Source: CAVZOY01 sp963777095
Lineage (GTDB): Bacteria > Actinomycetota > Actinomycetes > Mycobacteriales > Geodermatophilaceae
Direction: 5' to 3'
NCBI GenBank assembly: GCA_963777095.1
Contig: CAVZOY010000006.1
Coordinates: 682,001-746,000, forward strand
DNA: 64,000 nt
In this document: positions 43,058-51,910 of the stretch, in pieces
Numbering within the stretch: position 1 is the first letter of the stretch
How the letters are laid out: each line of letters opens with the position of its first letter
The notes under the pieces: model-generated
The model's input: only the letters and a program-made list of their open reading frames with translations
The model's database searches: none
Told to the model about the DNA's origin: nothing
Program-made: the position numbers and the translations under genes

Positions 43058-44253
43058 CCGTCCCGCTCGACCTCACCGACCCCGCCGTCGTCGCCGACCC
43101 CTACCCCGCGTTCGCGCGGGCCCGGCCGGCCGCGCCGGTGCAGTGGCACGAGGGCCTGCAGCTGTGGCTGGCGTTCACGCACGCCGAGGCCAACGCCGTG
43201 CTGCGCGACCGGCGGCTCGGCCGGATCTGGCGCGACCGGACGCCGCTGGAGCGGTTCGAGAGCTTCAACCTGATCCACCGCAACGCGCTGCTGGAGATGG
43301 AGCCGCCGGATCACACGCGGCTGCGCCGGCTGATCAGCGCGGCGTTCGCCCGGGGGCACGTCGAGCGGCTGCGGCCGTGGGTGCAGCAGTACGCCGGCGA
43401 GCTGGTCGACGGCCTGGTCGAGCGGTCGGCCGGCTCGGAGCCCGTCGACGTCCTGAGCGGGATGGCGGAGGAGCTGCCGGTCGGCGTCATCGCCGAGCTG
43501 CTCGGGGTGCCGGACGCCGACCGTCCGCTGCTGCGGCCGTGGTCCAACGCGATCGTGAAGATGTACGAGTACGGCCGGACGGCGGAGCTCGAGGACGACG
43601 CCGAGCGCGCGGCGGCGGAGTTCGTCGACTACCTGCGGGGGCTGACCGCCGAGCGACGCACCTCCCCCGGCGACGACCTGCTCTCGCACCTGGTCTCCGT
43701 ACGCGACACCGAGGGCGACCGGCTGACCGAGGACGAGCTGGTCACCACCTGCATCCTGCTGCTCAACGCCGGGCACGAGGCGACGGTCAACGTCAGCGGC
43801 AACGGACTGCTCGCGCTGCTCACCCACCCCGACCAGCTGGCGCGGCTGCGCGCGGACCCCTCGCTGCTGCCGACCGCGATCGAGGAGCTCATGCGGTTCG
43901 ACTCACCGCTGCAGCTGTTCGAGCGCACCGCGACCGAGGACGTCGAGATCGGCGGGGTGACCGTGCCGGCCGGCCAGAAGATCGCGGCGCTGCTCGGCTC
44001 GGCCAACCACGACCCGGCGGTCTTCGCCGACCCGGAGACCCTGGACGTCGGCCGCACCGACAACCCGCACATCTCGTTCGGGGCCGGCGTCCACTTCTGC
44101 ATCGGGGCGCCGCTGGCGCGCGTCGAGCTGCAGGCGTCGTTCGAGGCGCTGCTGACGCGGACGTCGTCGCTCGAACTGGGCCGCCCCGCGCGGCGTCGTC
44201 CCGAGTTCGTGATCCGCGGCCTCGCCGAGCTGCCCGTCGTCCTGACGCCGTAG
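43054..44253 (+). CDS. Cytochrome P450
   Basis: 399-residue soluble actinobacterial P450. The heme loop FGAGVHFCIGAPLARVE holds the thiolate Cys; the K-helix ExxR is EELMR; the I-helix is LLLNAGHEATVNVSGNG, where the usual acid-alcohol pair of A/GGxD/ET is replaced by Glu then Ala-Thr. The N-terminal DPAVVADPYPAFARARPAAP is typical of class I bacterial enzymes, which need separate ferredoxin and reductase; neither is encoded nearby. Substrate unknown. Translationally coupled to the ACT protein; a palindrome of the ACTCGCG family follows its stop codon. Confidence 0.92.
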   Translation: MTVPLDLTDPAVVADPYPAFARARPAAPVQWHEGLQLWLAFTHAEANAVLRDRRLGRIWRDRTPLERFESFNLIHRNALLEMEPPDHTRLRRLISAAFARGHVERLRPWVQQYAGELVDGLVERSAGSEPVDVLSGMAEELPVGVIAELLGVPDADRPLLRPWSNAIVKMYEYGRTAELEDDAERAAAEFVDYLRGLTAERRTSPGDDLLSHLVSVRDTEGDRLTEDELVTTCILLLNAGHEATVNVSGNGLLALLTHPDQLARLRADPSLLPTAIEELMRFDSPLQLFERTATEDVEIGGVTVPAGQKIAALLGSANHDPAVFADPETLDVGRTDNPHISFGAGVHFCIGAPLARVELQASFEALLTRTSSLELGRPARRRPEFVIRGLAELPVVLTP

Positions 44254-44258
44254 ACGAG

Positions 44259-44318
44259 ACTCGCGTTGCGGTGCCGAGAGCCGCGGCACAGCGCGGCTCT
44301 CGTCACTGCGACGCGAGT
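44259..44318. repeat. Interspersed palindrome, ACTCGCG family, copy 3
   Basis: Outer arms 44259-44273 and 44304-44318 pair with two wobbles (ACTCGCGTTGCGGTG with CACTGCGACGCGAGT); the inner CGAGAGCCGCG (44275-44285) pairs perfectly with 44292-44302. The inner stem differs from copies 1 and 2 but the opening 15 bases are nearly identical to theirs. It lies between the P450 stop and the acyl-CoA ligase promoter. Confidence 0.75.
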
Positions 44319-44365
44319 TGCCAGTCGGCCGCCGACCGCGCGTAGAGCCAGACGCAGGTCACTGG

Positions 44366-44371
44366 CAGGAT
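44366..44371 (+). promoter_or_regulatory. -10 hexamer of leaderless promoter for the second acyl-CoA ligase
   Basis: CAGGAT, six bases before the ATG at 44378; identical in sequence and spacing to the bpa promoter. Confidence 0.5.
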
Positions 44372-44377
44372 CCGGCC

Positions 44378-46000
44378 ATGCGCGGGCTGATGCAGGACTT
44401 CCCTCTGACGATCGACGCGATCTTCCGGCACGCCGAGACGCACCACGGCGACGCCGCGATCGTCACCAACGGGCCGGACGGGGTCACCCGCAGCACCTAC
44501 GCCGAGTGGGCCGAGCGCACCCGGCGGCTCGGCGGCGTCCTCGACACCCTCGGCATCAGCGGCGACGGCCGCGTGGCCACGTTCGGCTGGAACAGCCAGC
44601 GCCACCTCGAGCTCTACTTCGCCGCCCCGTGCACCGGCCGGGTGCTGCACACGCTCAACATCCGGCTCTTCCCCGAGCAGCTGACCTACATCGCCAACCA
44701 CGCCGAGGACGAGGTCGTCTTCGTCGACCGCACCGTCCTGCCGGTGTTCTGGCCGCTGCTCGAGGGCATGACGACGGTGCAGCACGTCGTGGTCATGGAC
44801 GACGGCGGCGCGAACGAGATCCCCGACGACCCGCGCGTGCGGGACTACGAGACGCTGCTGGCCGAGGCGCAGCCGGTCGAGTTCGGCCGGGTCAGCGACG
44901 AGAACACCGCCGCCTCGATGTGCTACACGAGCGGCACGACCGGCAACCCCAAGGGCGTCGTCTACTCGCACCGCTCGACGGTGCTGCACACCATGGCGGT
45001 CATCGCGCCGAACATCTTCGGCCTGTCCATGCGCGACCGCGCCATGCCGGTCGTGCCGATGTTCCACGCCAACGCCTGGGGCATCGCGCACGCCGCCCCC
45101 GCCGCCGGAGCGAGCCTGGTCTTCCCCGGCGCGATGATGCAGCCCGAGGCGCTCGCGAAGCTCATCGTCGACGAGGGCGTCACCTTCACCGCCGGAGTGC
45201 CCACGATCTGGCAGGGCGTGCTGCCGCACCTGGCCGGCCAGTCGCACCGGCTCCGCGAGATCGGCTGCGGCGGCTCCGCCGTCCCCAAGGCGCTGTCCGA
45301 GGCCTACCGCGAGCAGGTCGGCCTCCCGATCCTGCAGGCGTGGGGCATGACCGAGACCAGCCCGGTCGCCTCCTCCGGCATGCTCTCCCCGCGCTACGAC
45401 GACGCCGACGACGACACGAAGGCCGATCGCCGTGCCCGTGCCGGGATGCCGCTGTTCGGGGTCGAGGCCCGCATCGTCGACGCCGACACCAATGCCCCGC
45501 AGGACTGGGACGACGTCGCCACCGGTGAGCTGCAGGTGCGCGGCCCGTGGTGCGCGCAGGACTACTACGACCCGGACGCCGGCGTGCGGCTGTCCACCGA
45601 CGACGGCTGGATGAAGACCGGCGACGTCGCCGCGATGGACGCCAACGGCTCGATCCGCATCGCCGACCGCACCAAGGACCTGATCAAGTCCGGCGGCGAG
45701 TGGATCAGCTCGGTCGACCTCGAGAACGCGATCATGAGCCACCCGAAGGTCAAGGAGGCGGCCGTCGTCGCCATCCCGCACCCGAAGTGGGACGAGCGGC
45801 CGCTGGCCTGCGTCGTGCTCAACGAGGGGGAGACGGCGACGGAGGAGGAGATCCTCGAGCACGTCCGCCCGCTCGTGGCCACGTGGTGGGTGCCCGACGC
45901 GGTCGAGTTCATCGACGAGGTGCCCAAGACCAGCGTCGGCAAGTTCTCGAAGAAGGACCTGCGCAGCCGCTTCGCGGAGTACGAGCTGCCGTCGTCCTGA
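44378..46000 (+). CDS. Long-chain fatty acid-CoA ligase (FadD-type)
   Basis: 540-residue ANL enzyme. P-loop CYTSGTTGNPKGVVYSH, WGMTETSPVASSG, the adenylate-binding DDGWMKTGDVAAMD, the hinge RIADRTKDLIKSGGEWIS and the catalytic lysine in KTSVGKFSKKDLRSRF. The pattern with TYIANHAEDEVVFVDRTVLP and VPMFHANAWG is that of medium- to long-chain FadD enzymes used in beta-oxidation. It differs clearly from the ligase at 1686 and no beta-oxidation genes adjoin it. Start fixed by the CAGGAT hexamer. Confidence 0.92.
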   Translation: MRGLMQDFPLTIDAIFRHAETHHGDAAIVTNGPDGVTRSTYAEWAERTRRLGGVLDTLGISGDGRVATFGWNSQRHLELYFAAPCTGRVLHTLNIRLFPEQLTYIANHAEDEVVFVDRTVLPVFWPLLEGMTTVQHVVVMDDGGANEIPDDPRVRDYETLLAEAQPVEFGRVSDENTAASMCYTSGTTGNPKGVVYSHRSTVLHTMAVIAPNIFGLSMRDRAMPVVPMFHANAWGIAHAAPAAGASLVFPGAMMQPEALAKLIVDEGVTFTAGVPTIWQGVLPHLAGQSHRLREIGCGGSAVPKALSEAYREQVGLPILQAWGMTETSPVASSGMLSPRYDDADDDTKADRRARAGMPLFGVEARIVDADTNAPQDWDDVATGELQVRGPWCAQDYYDPDAGVRLSTDDGWMKTGDVAAMDANGSIRIADRTKDLIKSGGEWISSVDLENAIMSHPKVKEAAVVAIPHPKWDERPLACVVLNEGETATEEEILEHVRPLVATWWVPDAVEFIDEVPKTSVGKFSKKDLRSRFAEYELPSS

Positions 46001-46037
46001 CGGAACCGGACGCGGCTCCCGTCGCGTCGGAAGGAGC

Positions 46038-46220
46038 ATGGATCGGGACGTCGACGAGGAGGCCGCCCGACTCCTCGACCGCATGGCCGGCGAGGTGCCG
46101 GTGCCGCCGGCGCCCCTCGCCGAACTCGTGGACATCGCGGTGCGGGTGCGACGCCGTCGTCAGCTCGCGATCACCCTCGGCGTCGTCCTGCTGCTGCTCC
46201 TGGCGCTGGTCCTCATCTGA
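46038..46220 (+). CDS. Small C-terminally anchored membrane protein
   Basis: 60 residues: an acidic amphipathic N-terminal half (DRDVDEEAARLLDRMAGEV), a short Pro/Val segment, a basic stretch RVRRRR and a single C-terminal membrane helix LAITLGVVLLLLLALVLI. By the positive-inside rule the N-terminus is cytosolic. GAAGGAG lies five bases before the ATG. No family recognised. Confidence 0.6.
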   Translation: MDRDVDEEAARLLDRMAGEVPVPPAPLAELVDIAVRVRRRRQLAITLGVVLLLLLALVLI

Positions 46221-46226
46221 CCGCGA

Positions 46227-46568
46227 TCAGCGGACGAACGCCGCCTGGCCGGTCTCGCTGACCATCGGCCGGCCCTCGGCCTCCCACCCGCCCATGCCGT
46301 CGCCGACGTTGACGGCGTCGTAACCGTTGACATTGAGCCACGCCGCGACGCGGGCCGAGCGCCCGCCGCTGCGGCAGATGACGTACAGGGGGTCGCCCCC
46401 GGGCAGCTCGTCGAGCCGGGCGGGGATCTCGCCCATCGGGATGTGGGTCGCTCCGTCGATGTGGCCGTGCACCCACTCGTCGCCCTCGCGGACGTCGACG
46501 ACGACGGCGTCCTCCGGCACCTCGGACGCGTAGACGGTCGGCACCTGCAGCGGCATCACATGATCCAT
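46227..46568 (-). CDS. Rhodanese-like domain protein
   Basis: 113-residue single rhodanese domain. The active-site loop VICRSGGRSARVAAWL has the catalytic Cys in a CRSGGRS loop, and VVVDVREGDEWVHGHIDGAT is the conserved N-terminal strand pair. Transfers sulfane sulfur or carries persulfide in the cytosol. The start could be the ATG at 46568 or an internal ATG 12 bases on. Convergent with the small membrane protein gene with six bases between stops. Confidence 0.87.
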   Translation of the reverse strand: MDHVMPLQVPTVYASEVPEDAVVVDVREGDEWVHGHIDGATHIPMGEIPARLDELPGGDPLYVICRSGGRSARVAAWLNVNGYDAVNVGDGMGGWEAEGRPMVSETGQAAFVR

Positions 46569-46619
46569 CGTGACACGCCCCGCGCCGCCTCCTCCTCGAG
46601 CGCTGGGAGGATGGCGGGG

Positions 46620-47127
46620 ATGACTGCCGCCCCCGTGCGCGAACCGGCCTGGTCCATGCCCCGGTCCGCGATCTCGCTGTGGGTGACCGAGAGCGTGATC
46701 GGCTGCTTCTTCCTCGGGCTGGCGGTCGCCGCGTTCCTGCTGTTCGTGCCCGCGAGCACGGTCGGGCCCATCCCGGTGCTGCGCTGGGCTCGTGCCGATC
46801 GGGGCGGCCGTGTACGCGGCCGTGGCGATCGGCATCCGCCCGTGGTTCAAGCACCGCGTGTACCGGTGGGAGATCACTGCGGACGCCGCGTTCACCCGCA
46901 CCGGATGGCTCACCCAGACCTGGACGCTCGTGCCCATCTCGCGCATCCAGACCGTCGACGTCACCCGCGGCCTGCTCCAGCAGGTCTTCGGCCTGGCCAC
47001 GGTGGCCGTCCTGACCGCCTCGAGCCAGGGCACGGTCCGCATCGCGCACCTCGAGCACGACGTCGCGCGACGGGTCGCCGCCGACCTGGCCGCCCGCGCG
47101 GACGCCGTCCGCGACGAGGCGACGTGA
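46620..47127 (+). CDS. PH domain (bPH2) membrane protein, YdbS-like, frameshifted
   Basis: About 168 residues: two membrane helices (ISLWVTESVIGCFFLGLAVA, LVPIGAAVYAAVAIGIRPWF) and one bacterial PH domain (HRVYRWEITADAAFTRTGWL, LVPISRIQTVDVTRGLLQQV, GLATVAVLTASSQGTVRIAH). This is the YdbS part of the YdbS/YdbT pair. YdbS/YdbT in Bacillus subtilis protect against certain bacteriocins. One surplus G near 46788 (TGGGCTC) changes frame before LVPIGAA. The stop overlaps the next GTG. Confidence 0.82.
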
Positions 47128-48611
47128 CCCCGCCGGTCACCGCGGATGCGCCGCACGGACGCCGGACGTCGCCGCGGATCGTCCTGGTCCACACGATCAC
47201 GTTCCGGCAGGCCCGCCAGCTCGTACCGGTGATCATCGCCGTCGCCGCGGCCACCGGCTTCGGCGGCGGGACGACGACCGTCGTCGTCCTCGTCGTCGTC
47301 ACCACGCTGCTGTCGCTGGTCGCCGCCGCCGTGTCCTGGTGGCGGTTCGGGTACGACGACGGGCCCACGTCGGTCGTCGTCACCAAGGGTCTGCTGGCGC
47401 GGTCGGTGCGCACCGTGCCCAACGACCGGGTGCGCGGTGTCGAGGTCGAGACCCCCGTGCTGCACCGGCTGTTCGGCCTGGTCAAGGTGCGCATCGACGC
47501 CGCAGCCGGCTCCCTGACCGGCGACGGCGAGGAGCTCGTCGTGGACGGCGTGACCCGCGCCGAGGGCTGACCGGCTGCGCGCCTCCGTGCTCGCCCACCG
47601 GGCCACGGCCGTCCCCGCGGCCGCCGCCGAGGCCCCTGCCGAGCCGGTCGAGGAGGAGATCGCCCGCTTCGACCCGCGCTGGCTGAAGTACGCCCCCCTG
47701 GTCGGCAGCTACCTCGCGGTCCCGCTGGCCGCCGTCGGCGCACTGCTCCGGCTGCTCGACGAGCTGCCCGAGCGGTTCCGGCCGCAACTGGACGAGCCGG
47801 ACGTGTCCGACGTCCGCGTCCTGATCGCCGTCGTCGTCGGCTCGCTGCTGGCCCTCGTCCTCGGTTCGGTGATCGGCGCGGCCGCGGTCAACTGGCGGTT
47901 CCGGCTGGTGCGCCGCGGCGGCTCGCTGGTCGCCGTCCGCGGGCTGGTCACGCGCCGGCACACCGAGCTGGAGATCGACCGCATCCGCGGCGGCACGCTC
48001 ACCGAGGGGCTGGGCATGCGACTGGCCGGCGCCGCGCGCACCGCCGCGCTGGTGACCGGCCTCGGCCAGGCCACCCGTCGCGGGCAGCTGCTGCCGCTGG
48101 GGCCGCGCGCCGAGGCCGAGCGCCTGCTGCACCGCGCTCGTCGACGATCCCGGCCCGCTGCGGCGCCACCCGGCGGCCGCCCGACGTCGTCGGCTCGTCC
48201 GCGCGACGCTGGCCGGGCTGCTCGTCACCGCGGTCGGGCTGGGGCTCGGGATCGACCGCGTCCACCTGGGCGGTGCTGCTGATCGGCCTGGTGCTGACCG
48301 CACTCGGCGTGCCGCTCGGCCTCGGTCGGTACGCCGCGCTCGGCCACGCCGCGGGTCCGCGGTCGTTCTCGGTGCGCGCCGGCTGGCTGGTCCGCGAGCA
48401 GGCGGTGCTGCAGCGCCGCGCGGTCGTGGGCTGGCAGGTGCGGCAGAGCTTCTTCCAGCGCCGGGCGGCCCTGGCCACCGTGACGGCCTGCGTCGGCGCG
48501 GGCAGCGGCGGCTACGCCGCGATGGACATGGCGGCCGAGGACGTCATCGCGTTCACGGAGGCGGGATCGGCGCGCTGGGCGCGCGCGTTCCGCGGCGACG
48601 GAGGCCCCTGA
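47124..48611 (+). CDS. PH domain (bPH2) membrane protein, YdbT-like, frameshifted
   Basis: About 495 residues when joined, made of repeated helix-pair plus PH-domain units: IAVAAATGFGGGTTTVVVLV with GPTSVVVTKGLLARSVRTVP; VLIAVVVGSLLALVLGSVIG with NWRFRLVRRGGSLVAVRGLV; and WAVLLIGLVLTALGVPLGLG with VRAGWLVREQAVLQRRAVVG. Frame changes near 47572 (GAGGGCTGA, which creates a false stop), 48137 and 48253 are each one surplus base. GTGA overlap with the YdbS-like gene makes a two-gene operon; likely an envelope-protection complex. Confidence 0.8.
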
Positions 48612-48664
48612 ACTGTCGGCAGCCGGGTCTACGGTCCTGGACCATCCGCGGCGAAGGAGGCCTC

Positions 48665-49426
48665 GTGAGCGACGTGACCACGAACCAGCCCGATGGCACG
48701 CCGACCTGGATCGACCTCGGCGTGCCCGACCTCGACCGGGCGACCCGGTTCTACGGCGCCCTGTTCGGCTGGGAGTTCGACGTCGGACCGGCGGAGTACG
48801 GCAGCTACACCACCTGCCGGCTGCGCGGCCGGCGCGCGGCCGGGCTGTCCGGCATGCACGACCCGTCGGTCGGGGCGTTCTGGAACGTCTACCTGGCGAC
48901 CGACGACTGCGACCGGACGGCGGCCCGCATCCGGGAGGCCGGCGGCGAGCTGATCATGCAGCCCATGGATGTCGGGGCCGAAGGCCGGATGGCGCTGGCC
49001 CGGGATCCGGTCGGCGCGCAGTTCGGCATCTGGCAGGGCGGCGCCCACGTCGGGTGCGAGATCGTGAACGAACCCGGCGCCCTGCTACGCAACGACCTCG
49101 TCACCGCGGACCCGGGGCCGGCCCGGCAGTTCTACACCGCGGTGTTCGGGTTCACCCTCGACGGCAACGAGGACCTGCCGGACCTCGATTTCACCTTCCT
49201 GCGACGACCCGACGGTCACGAGATCGGCGGCATCACCGGCGTCCCCGGCGCAACGTCGGCGTGGACCACGCTGTTCGAGGTGGACGACTCGGACGCCGCC
49301 GTGCAGCGGGCGCGGGACGCCGGCGGCACGGCCGAGGACCCGCAGAGCTTCGTCTACGGGCGCACGGCCGAGGTCACCGATCCGTTCGGCGCGGTGTTCA
49401 CCGTCGGTTCCCGCCCGGCGGGTTGA
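48665..49426 (+). CDS. VOC family protein with two glyoxalase-like domains
   Basis: 253 residues in two consecutive VOC domains: the first begins WIDLGVPDLDRATRFYGALF and ends ALARDPVGAQFGIWQGG, the second begins RNDLVTADPGPARQFYTAVF and ends YGRTAEVTDPFGAVFTVGS. This two-domain form is common in actinobacteria, where relatives have been called hydroxylases or glyoxalases without firm proof. GAAGGAGG before the GTG. The 3' end overlaps the convergent GlmL-like gene by 29 bases. Confidence 0.87.
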   Translation: MSDVTTNQPDGTPTWIDLGVPDLDRATRFYGALFGWEFDVGPAEYGSYTTCRLRGRRAAGLSGMHDPSVGAFWNVYLATDDCDRTAARIREAGGELIMQPMDVGAEGRMALARDPVGAQFGIWQGGAHVGCEIVNEPGALLRNDLVTADPGPARQFYTAVFGFTLDGNEDLPDLDFTFLRRPDGHEIGGITGVPGATSAWTTLFEVDDSDAAVQRARDAGGTAEDPQSFVYGRTAEVTDPFGAVFTVGSRPAG

Positions 49427-50679
49427 GGCCGGCGCCGGCGTCCCCGGCCAGCGCGCCGGCCAGTCCCGCCGCTGCCTTCGGGTGCTCCGCGGCGAGCAGC
49501 CCGGCGGCGGCGAGCACGTAGCGGCGGTCGACGACGACGTCCGTGCCGGCGAGCACCGCCCCAGCACCTCCGCCGTCCGCGGCGATCCTCGCGACCGCCG
49601 CCTCGACGTCCGCGGCGTGCCGGAACACCCCGCCGGAGAGGACGACGAGCCCCGCGGCCCGCGCGCTGGCCCCGCTCGGCCCGTACGCCGCCTCGGCCCG
49701 CAGGTGCCGGCGCAGCGCGACGGTGGCCGCCGCCGTCCCGAGGTCGAGCGGCTCGTCGCCCGGGGCCGGCAGGCCCTCCGCGGCCGCGGCCTGCCGCAGG
49801 TCGCCCACGCTGGCGGCCACCCCCAGGTCGCCCTCCACGGTGCGCCGACGCGGCGGCACCCCGACGGCCTCGCGGCCGAGCGCGGCCTGCTCGGCGTCCG
49901 GATCCGGCACGCAGTAGACGTCGGTGGTCGCCCCGCCCACGTCGAGGACGACGACGCCCGGCGGCTCGGCCTCGACGCGGGCCCGCGCCAGCACGGACAC
50001 GCCCTCGAGCACCGCGTCCGGCGTCACCGCCCGCACCCACTGCCGCAGCCGCGGGTCGGTCGAGAGCCGGTCGCCGCCGATCACGTGCTCGAGGAACACC
50101 GCCCGGATCGCCGCGCGCGCCGACTCGGGCGCCAGCCGGCCGATGTCGGGCAGCACGTTGTCGGCCTCGCGGACCGGCAGTCCGCCGTCCCGCAGCACGG
50201 CGGCCACCTCGTCGCGGACGGCGCCGTTGCCGGCGAGCACGACCGGAACGGATCGGCCCGCCGCCGCGAGCGCGCGGGCGTTGTGCCGCAGCACGCCGGA
50301 CTCTCCGCCGTCCGTGCCGCCGACCAGCAGCACCACGTCGGGCGCGACGGCGTCGAGCGCGGCGAGCCCGGCGTCGTCGAGCCGCCCGGCGGCGACGTGC
50401 ACGACGCGGGCTCCCGCCGACAGCGCCGCGCGGGAGCCGGCCTCGGCGCTGATCAGCTGCTCGTAGCCGACGACGGCCAGGCGCAGCCCGCCACCGGCAC
50501 TCGAGCAGGCCACCACGGGGGCGTCACCGAAGTCCGCGGTGGCCGCAAGCACGCCGCGGACGACGTCGTCGAGCGTCGTGGGCGACTGGGCGGTGGCCAG
50601 CAGCTCGCCGTCGGGGAGTCCGACGAGCGCGGCCTTGCGTGTAGGTGGAGCCGATGTCGACGCAGGCGACGGCGGTCAT
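49398..50679 (-). CDS. GlmL/MutL-like ATPase (methylaspartate mutase accessory family), frameshifted
   Basis: About 426 residues of the actin-like ATPase fold. N-terminal phosphate-1 loop VACVDIGSTYTKAALVG, central VLLVGGTDGGESGVLRHNAR, phosphate-2 VVVLDVGGATTDVYCVPD and VVLSGGVFRHAADVEAAV near the end. GlmL is the proposed chaperone or reactivase of B12-dependent glutamate mutase; no mutase subunits are near, so the client here may be another enzyme. A surplus C near 50638 (ACGCAAGG for ACGAAGG) changes frame within STYTKAAL. The ATG overlaps the stop of the upstream saccharopine dehydrogenase-like gene (ATGA). Confidence 0.82.
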
Positions 50680-51777
50680 GCCCGGTGCAGACCCGCCTCG
50701 GCCGCCCCGGCGGTCAGCGCCTCGAGGCCGAACGCCTGGACGGGGCCGAGCGCACCGGCGCCGGAGAGCCCGCCGTCCGCTGCACGGGTCGCGCCCCAGG
50801 CGAGCAGCTCGGCGGTCAGCCGGTAGGCCTCGGGGCCGACCAGTTCGATCCGCGACACCACCTCACCGGCCGGCGTCGCGCACCTCGGCCACGGTGCGCG
50901 TGCTGGCCCCGGAGACCGTCGCCTCCGACGGCCCCTCGCCCGCCCGCCGGCCGAGCGCCTCCGTGGCGCGCTCGGCGAGCGCGCTCGCACCGGGCAGCCG
51001 CGCGGCGAGCCCGGACAGCGGCGCCAGCCGGTGCGCGACGGGCGTCAGCGAGCCGAACCAGGCCAGATGGACGCCGATCTCGCGGAGGGTCGGCGACAGC
51101 TCCGGCAGCGTCAGGTGCTCGGAACCGCCGACCGACAGCCCGTCGCGCGACCGGCCGCCCGCCGCGAAGCGCCAGCGGTGCCGCCCGGCGAGCTCGGCCT
51201 GCACGCGGCCGTCGCGGAACGCGTGCGACTGCTCGAACAGCACGCCGCCCAGCGAGACGAAGGTGCCGCGCGAGAACGCCTGCCCGGAGGTGCCGTCCAG
51301 GGCGTAGCCGATGTCGAGGCGGTGCGCCCGCTCCCCCGCCTCGTCGAGGGCCATCGCGCCGGCGAGCGTGCCCGGCACGAAGTCCAGGCCGAAGGCGGTG
51401 AGCAGCGCGGCGCCGGTGCGCTCCGCGCGGGGGCCGTGGTGCTCGAAGACCCGGCGGATGAACGGCGGCTCACCGGTGGAGTCGAGATACACGGCGCCGG
51501 CGTCGACCGCCGCCCGCACCGCGGGCTCGCCGAGCTTCAGGAACGGCCCGACCGTCGTCACCAGGACGTCGCCCCGCCCGAGCAGCGCGGCCAGCGATCC
51601 CGGCGTCGTGACGTCGGCGACCGCCGTCTCCAGGCCGCCGAGCCGCTCGGCCAGCGGGTCCAGCCTCGCCGGGTTGCGGCCGGCCAGCACCGGCCGCGCG
51701 CCGCGGGCCACCAGCGCCTCCGCCGTGCGGGCCCCGGTGTAGCCGCTGGCGCCGAGCAGGACGATCCGCGCGCTCAC
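50676..51777 (-). CDS. Saccharopine dehydrogenase NADP-binding domain protein, frameshifted
   Basis: About 366 residues. N-terminal Rossmann motif RIVLLGASGYTGARTAEALV, then VLVTTVGPFLKLGEPAVRAA and GAVYLDSTGEPPFIRRVF, the pattern of trans-acting enoyl-reductase/saccharopine dehydrogenase-like proteins of actinobacteria. The C-terminal part has HRLDIGYALDGTSGQAFSRG and ends LTAELLAWGATRAADGG. A surplus C near 50876 (GTGCGCGACG) shifts frame between TVAEV and ATPAGEVVSRI. GTG at 51777 is seven bases after TAGGGT. It leads a two-gene unit with the GlmL-like gene; the joint function is unknown. Confidence 0.8.
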
Positions 51778-51784
51778 CCGCCGG

Positions 51785-51790
51785 ACCCTA
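51785..51790 (-). promoter_or_regulatory. -10 hexamer of leaderless promoter for the saccharopine dehydrogenase-like gene
   Basis: TAGGGT on the minus strand, seven bases before the GTG at 51777 and close to the edge of the palindromic element. Confidence 0.5.
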
Positions 51791-51806
51791 TGCGAGGGCG
51801 GCCGGC

Positions 51807-51899
51807 GATGTTGATCAGGCTGACCTGATCGACGGGGGTCCTGGCTCAGCATCGACACTGAGCCAGGACCCCTAGCGATCAGCCGACCTGATCACCATC
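51807..51899. repeat. Interspersed nested palindrome, GATCAGG family, copy 2
   Basis: Central hairpin GGGGTCCTGGCTCAG (51835-51849) and 51858-51872 is perfect over 15 bases with an 8-base loop. Outer arms 51807-51830 and 51877-51899 (GATGTTGATCAGG..., ...CCTGATCACCATC) pair imperfectly. Tip and stem sequences match those of the element at 38244. It sits between the end of the acetate symporter gene and the promoter of the next gene. Confidence 0.85.
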
Positions 51900-51910
51900 A
51901 GGCCGGCGTG

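Noticed and set aside
42659..46000. P450, ACT protein and acyl-CoA ligase as a biosynthetic gene cluster
   Set aside because: The ligase has its own promoter beyond a palindrome, and there is no core synthase, carrier protein or tailoring gene in the neighbourhood.
49482..51401. Long plus-strand frame opposite the GlmL-like and saccharopine dehydrogenase-like genes
   Set aside because: Arg/Gly/Asp-rich with no recognisable domain, and the minus strand carries clear family motifs.
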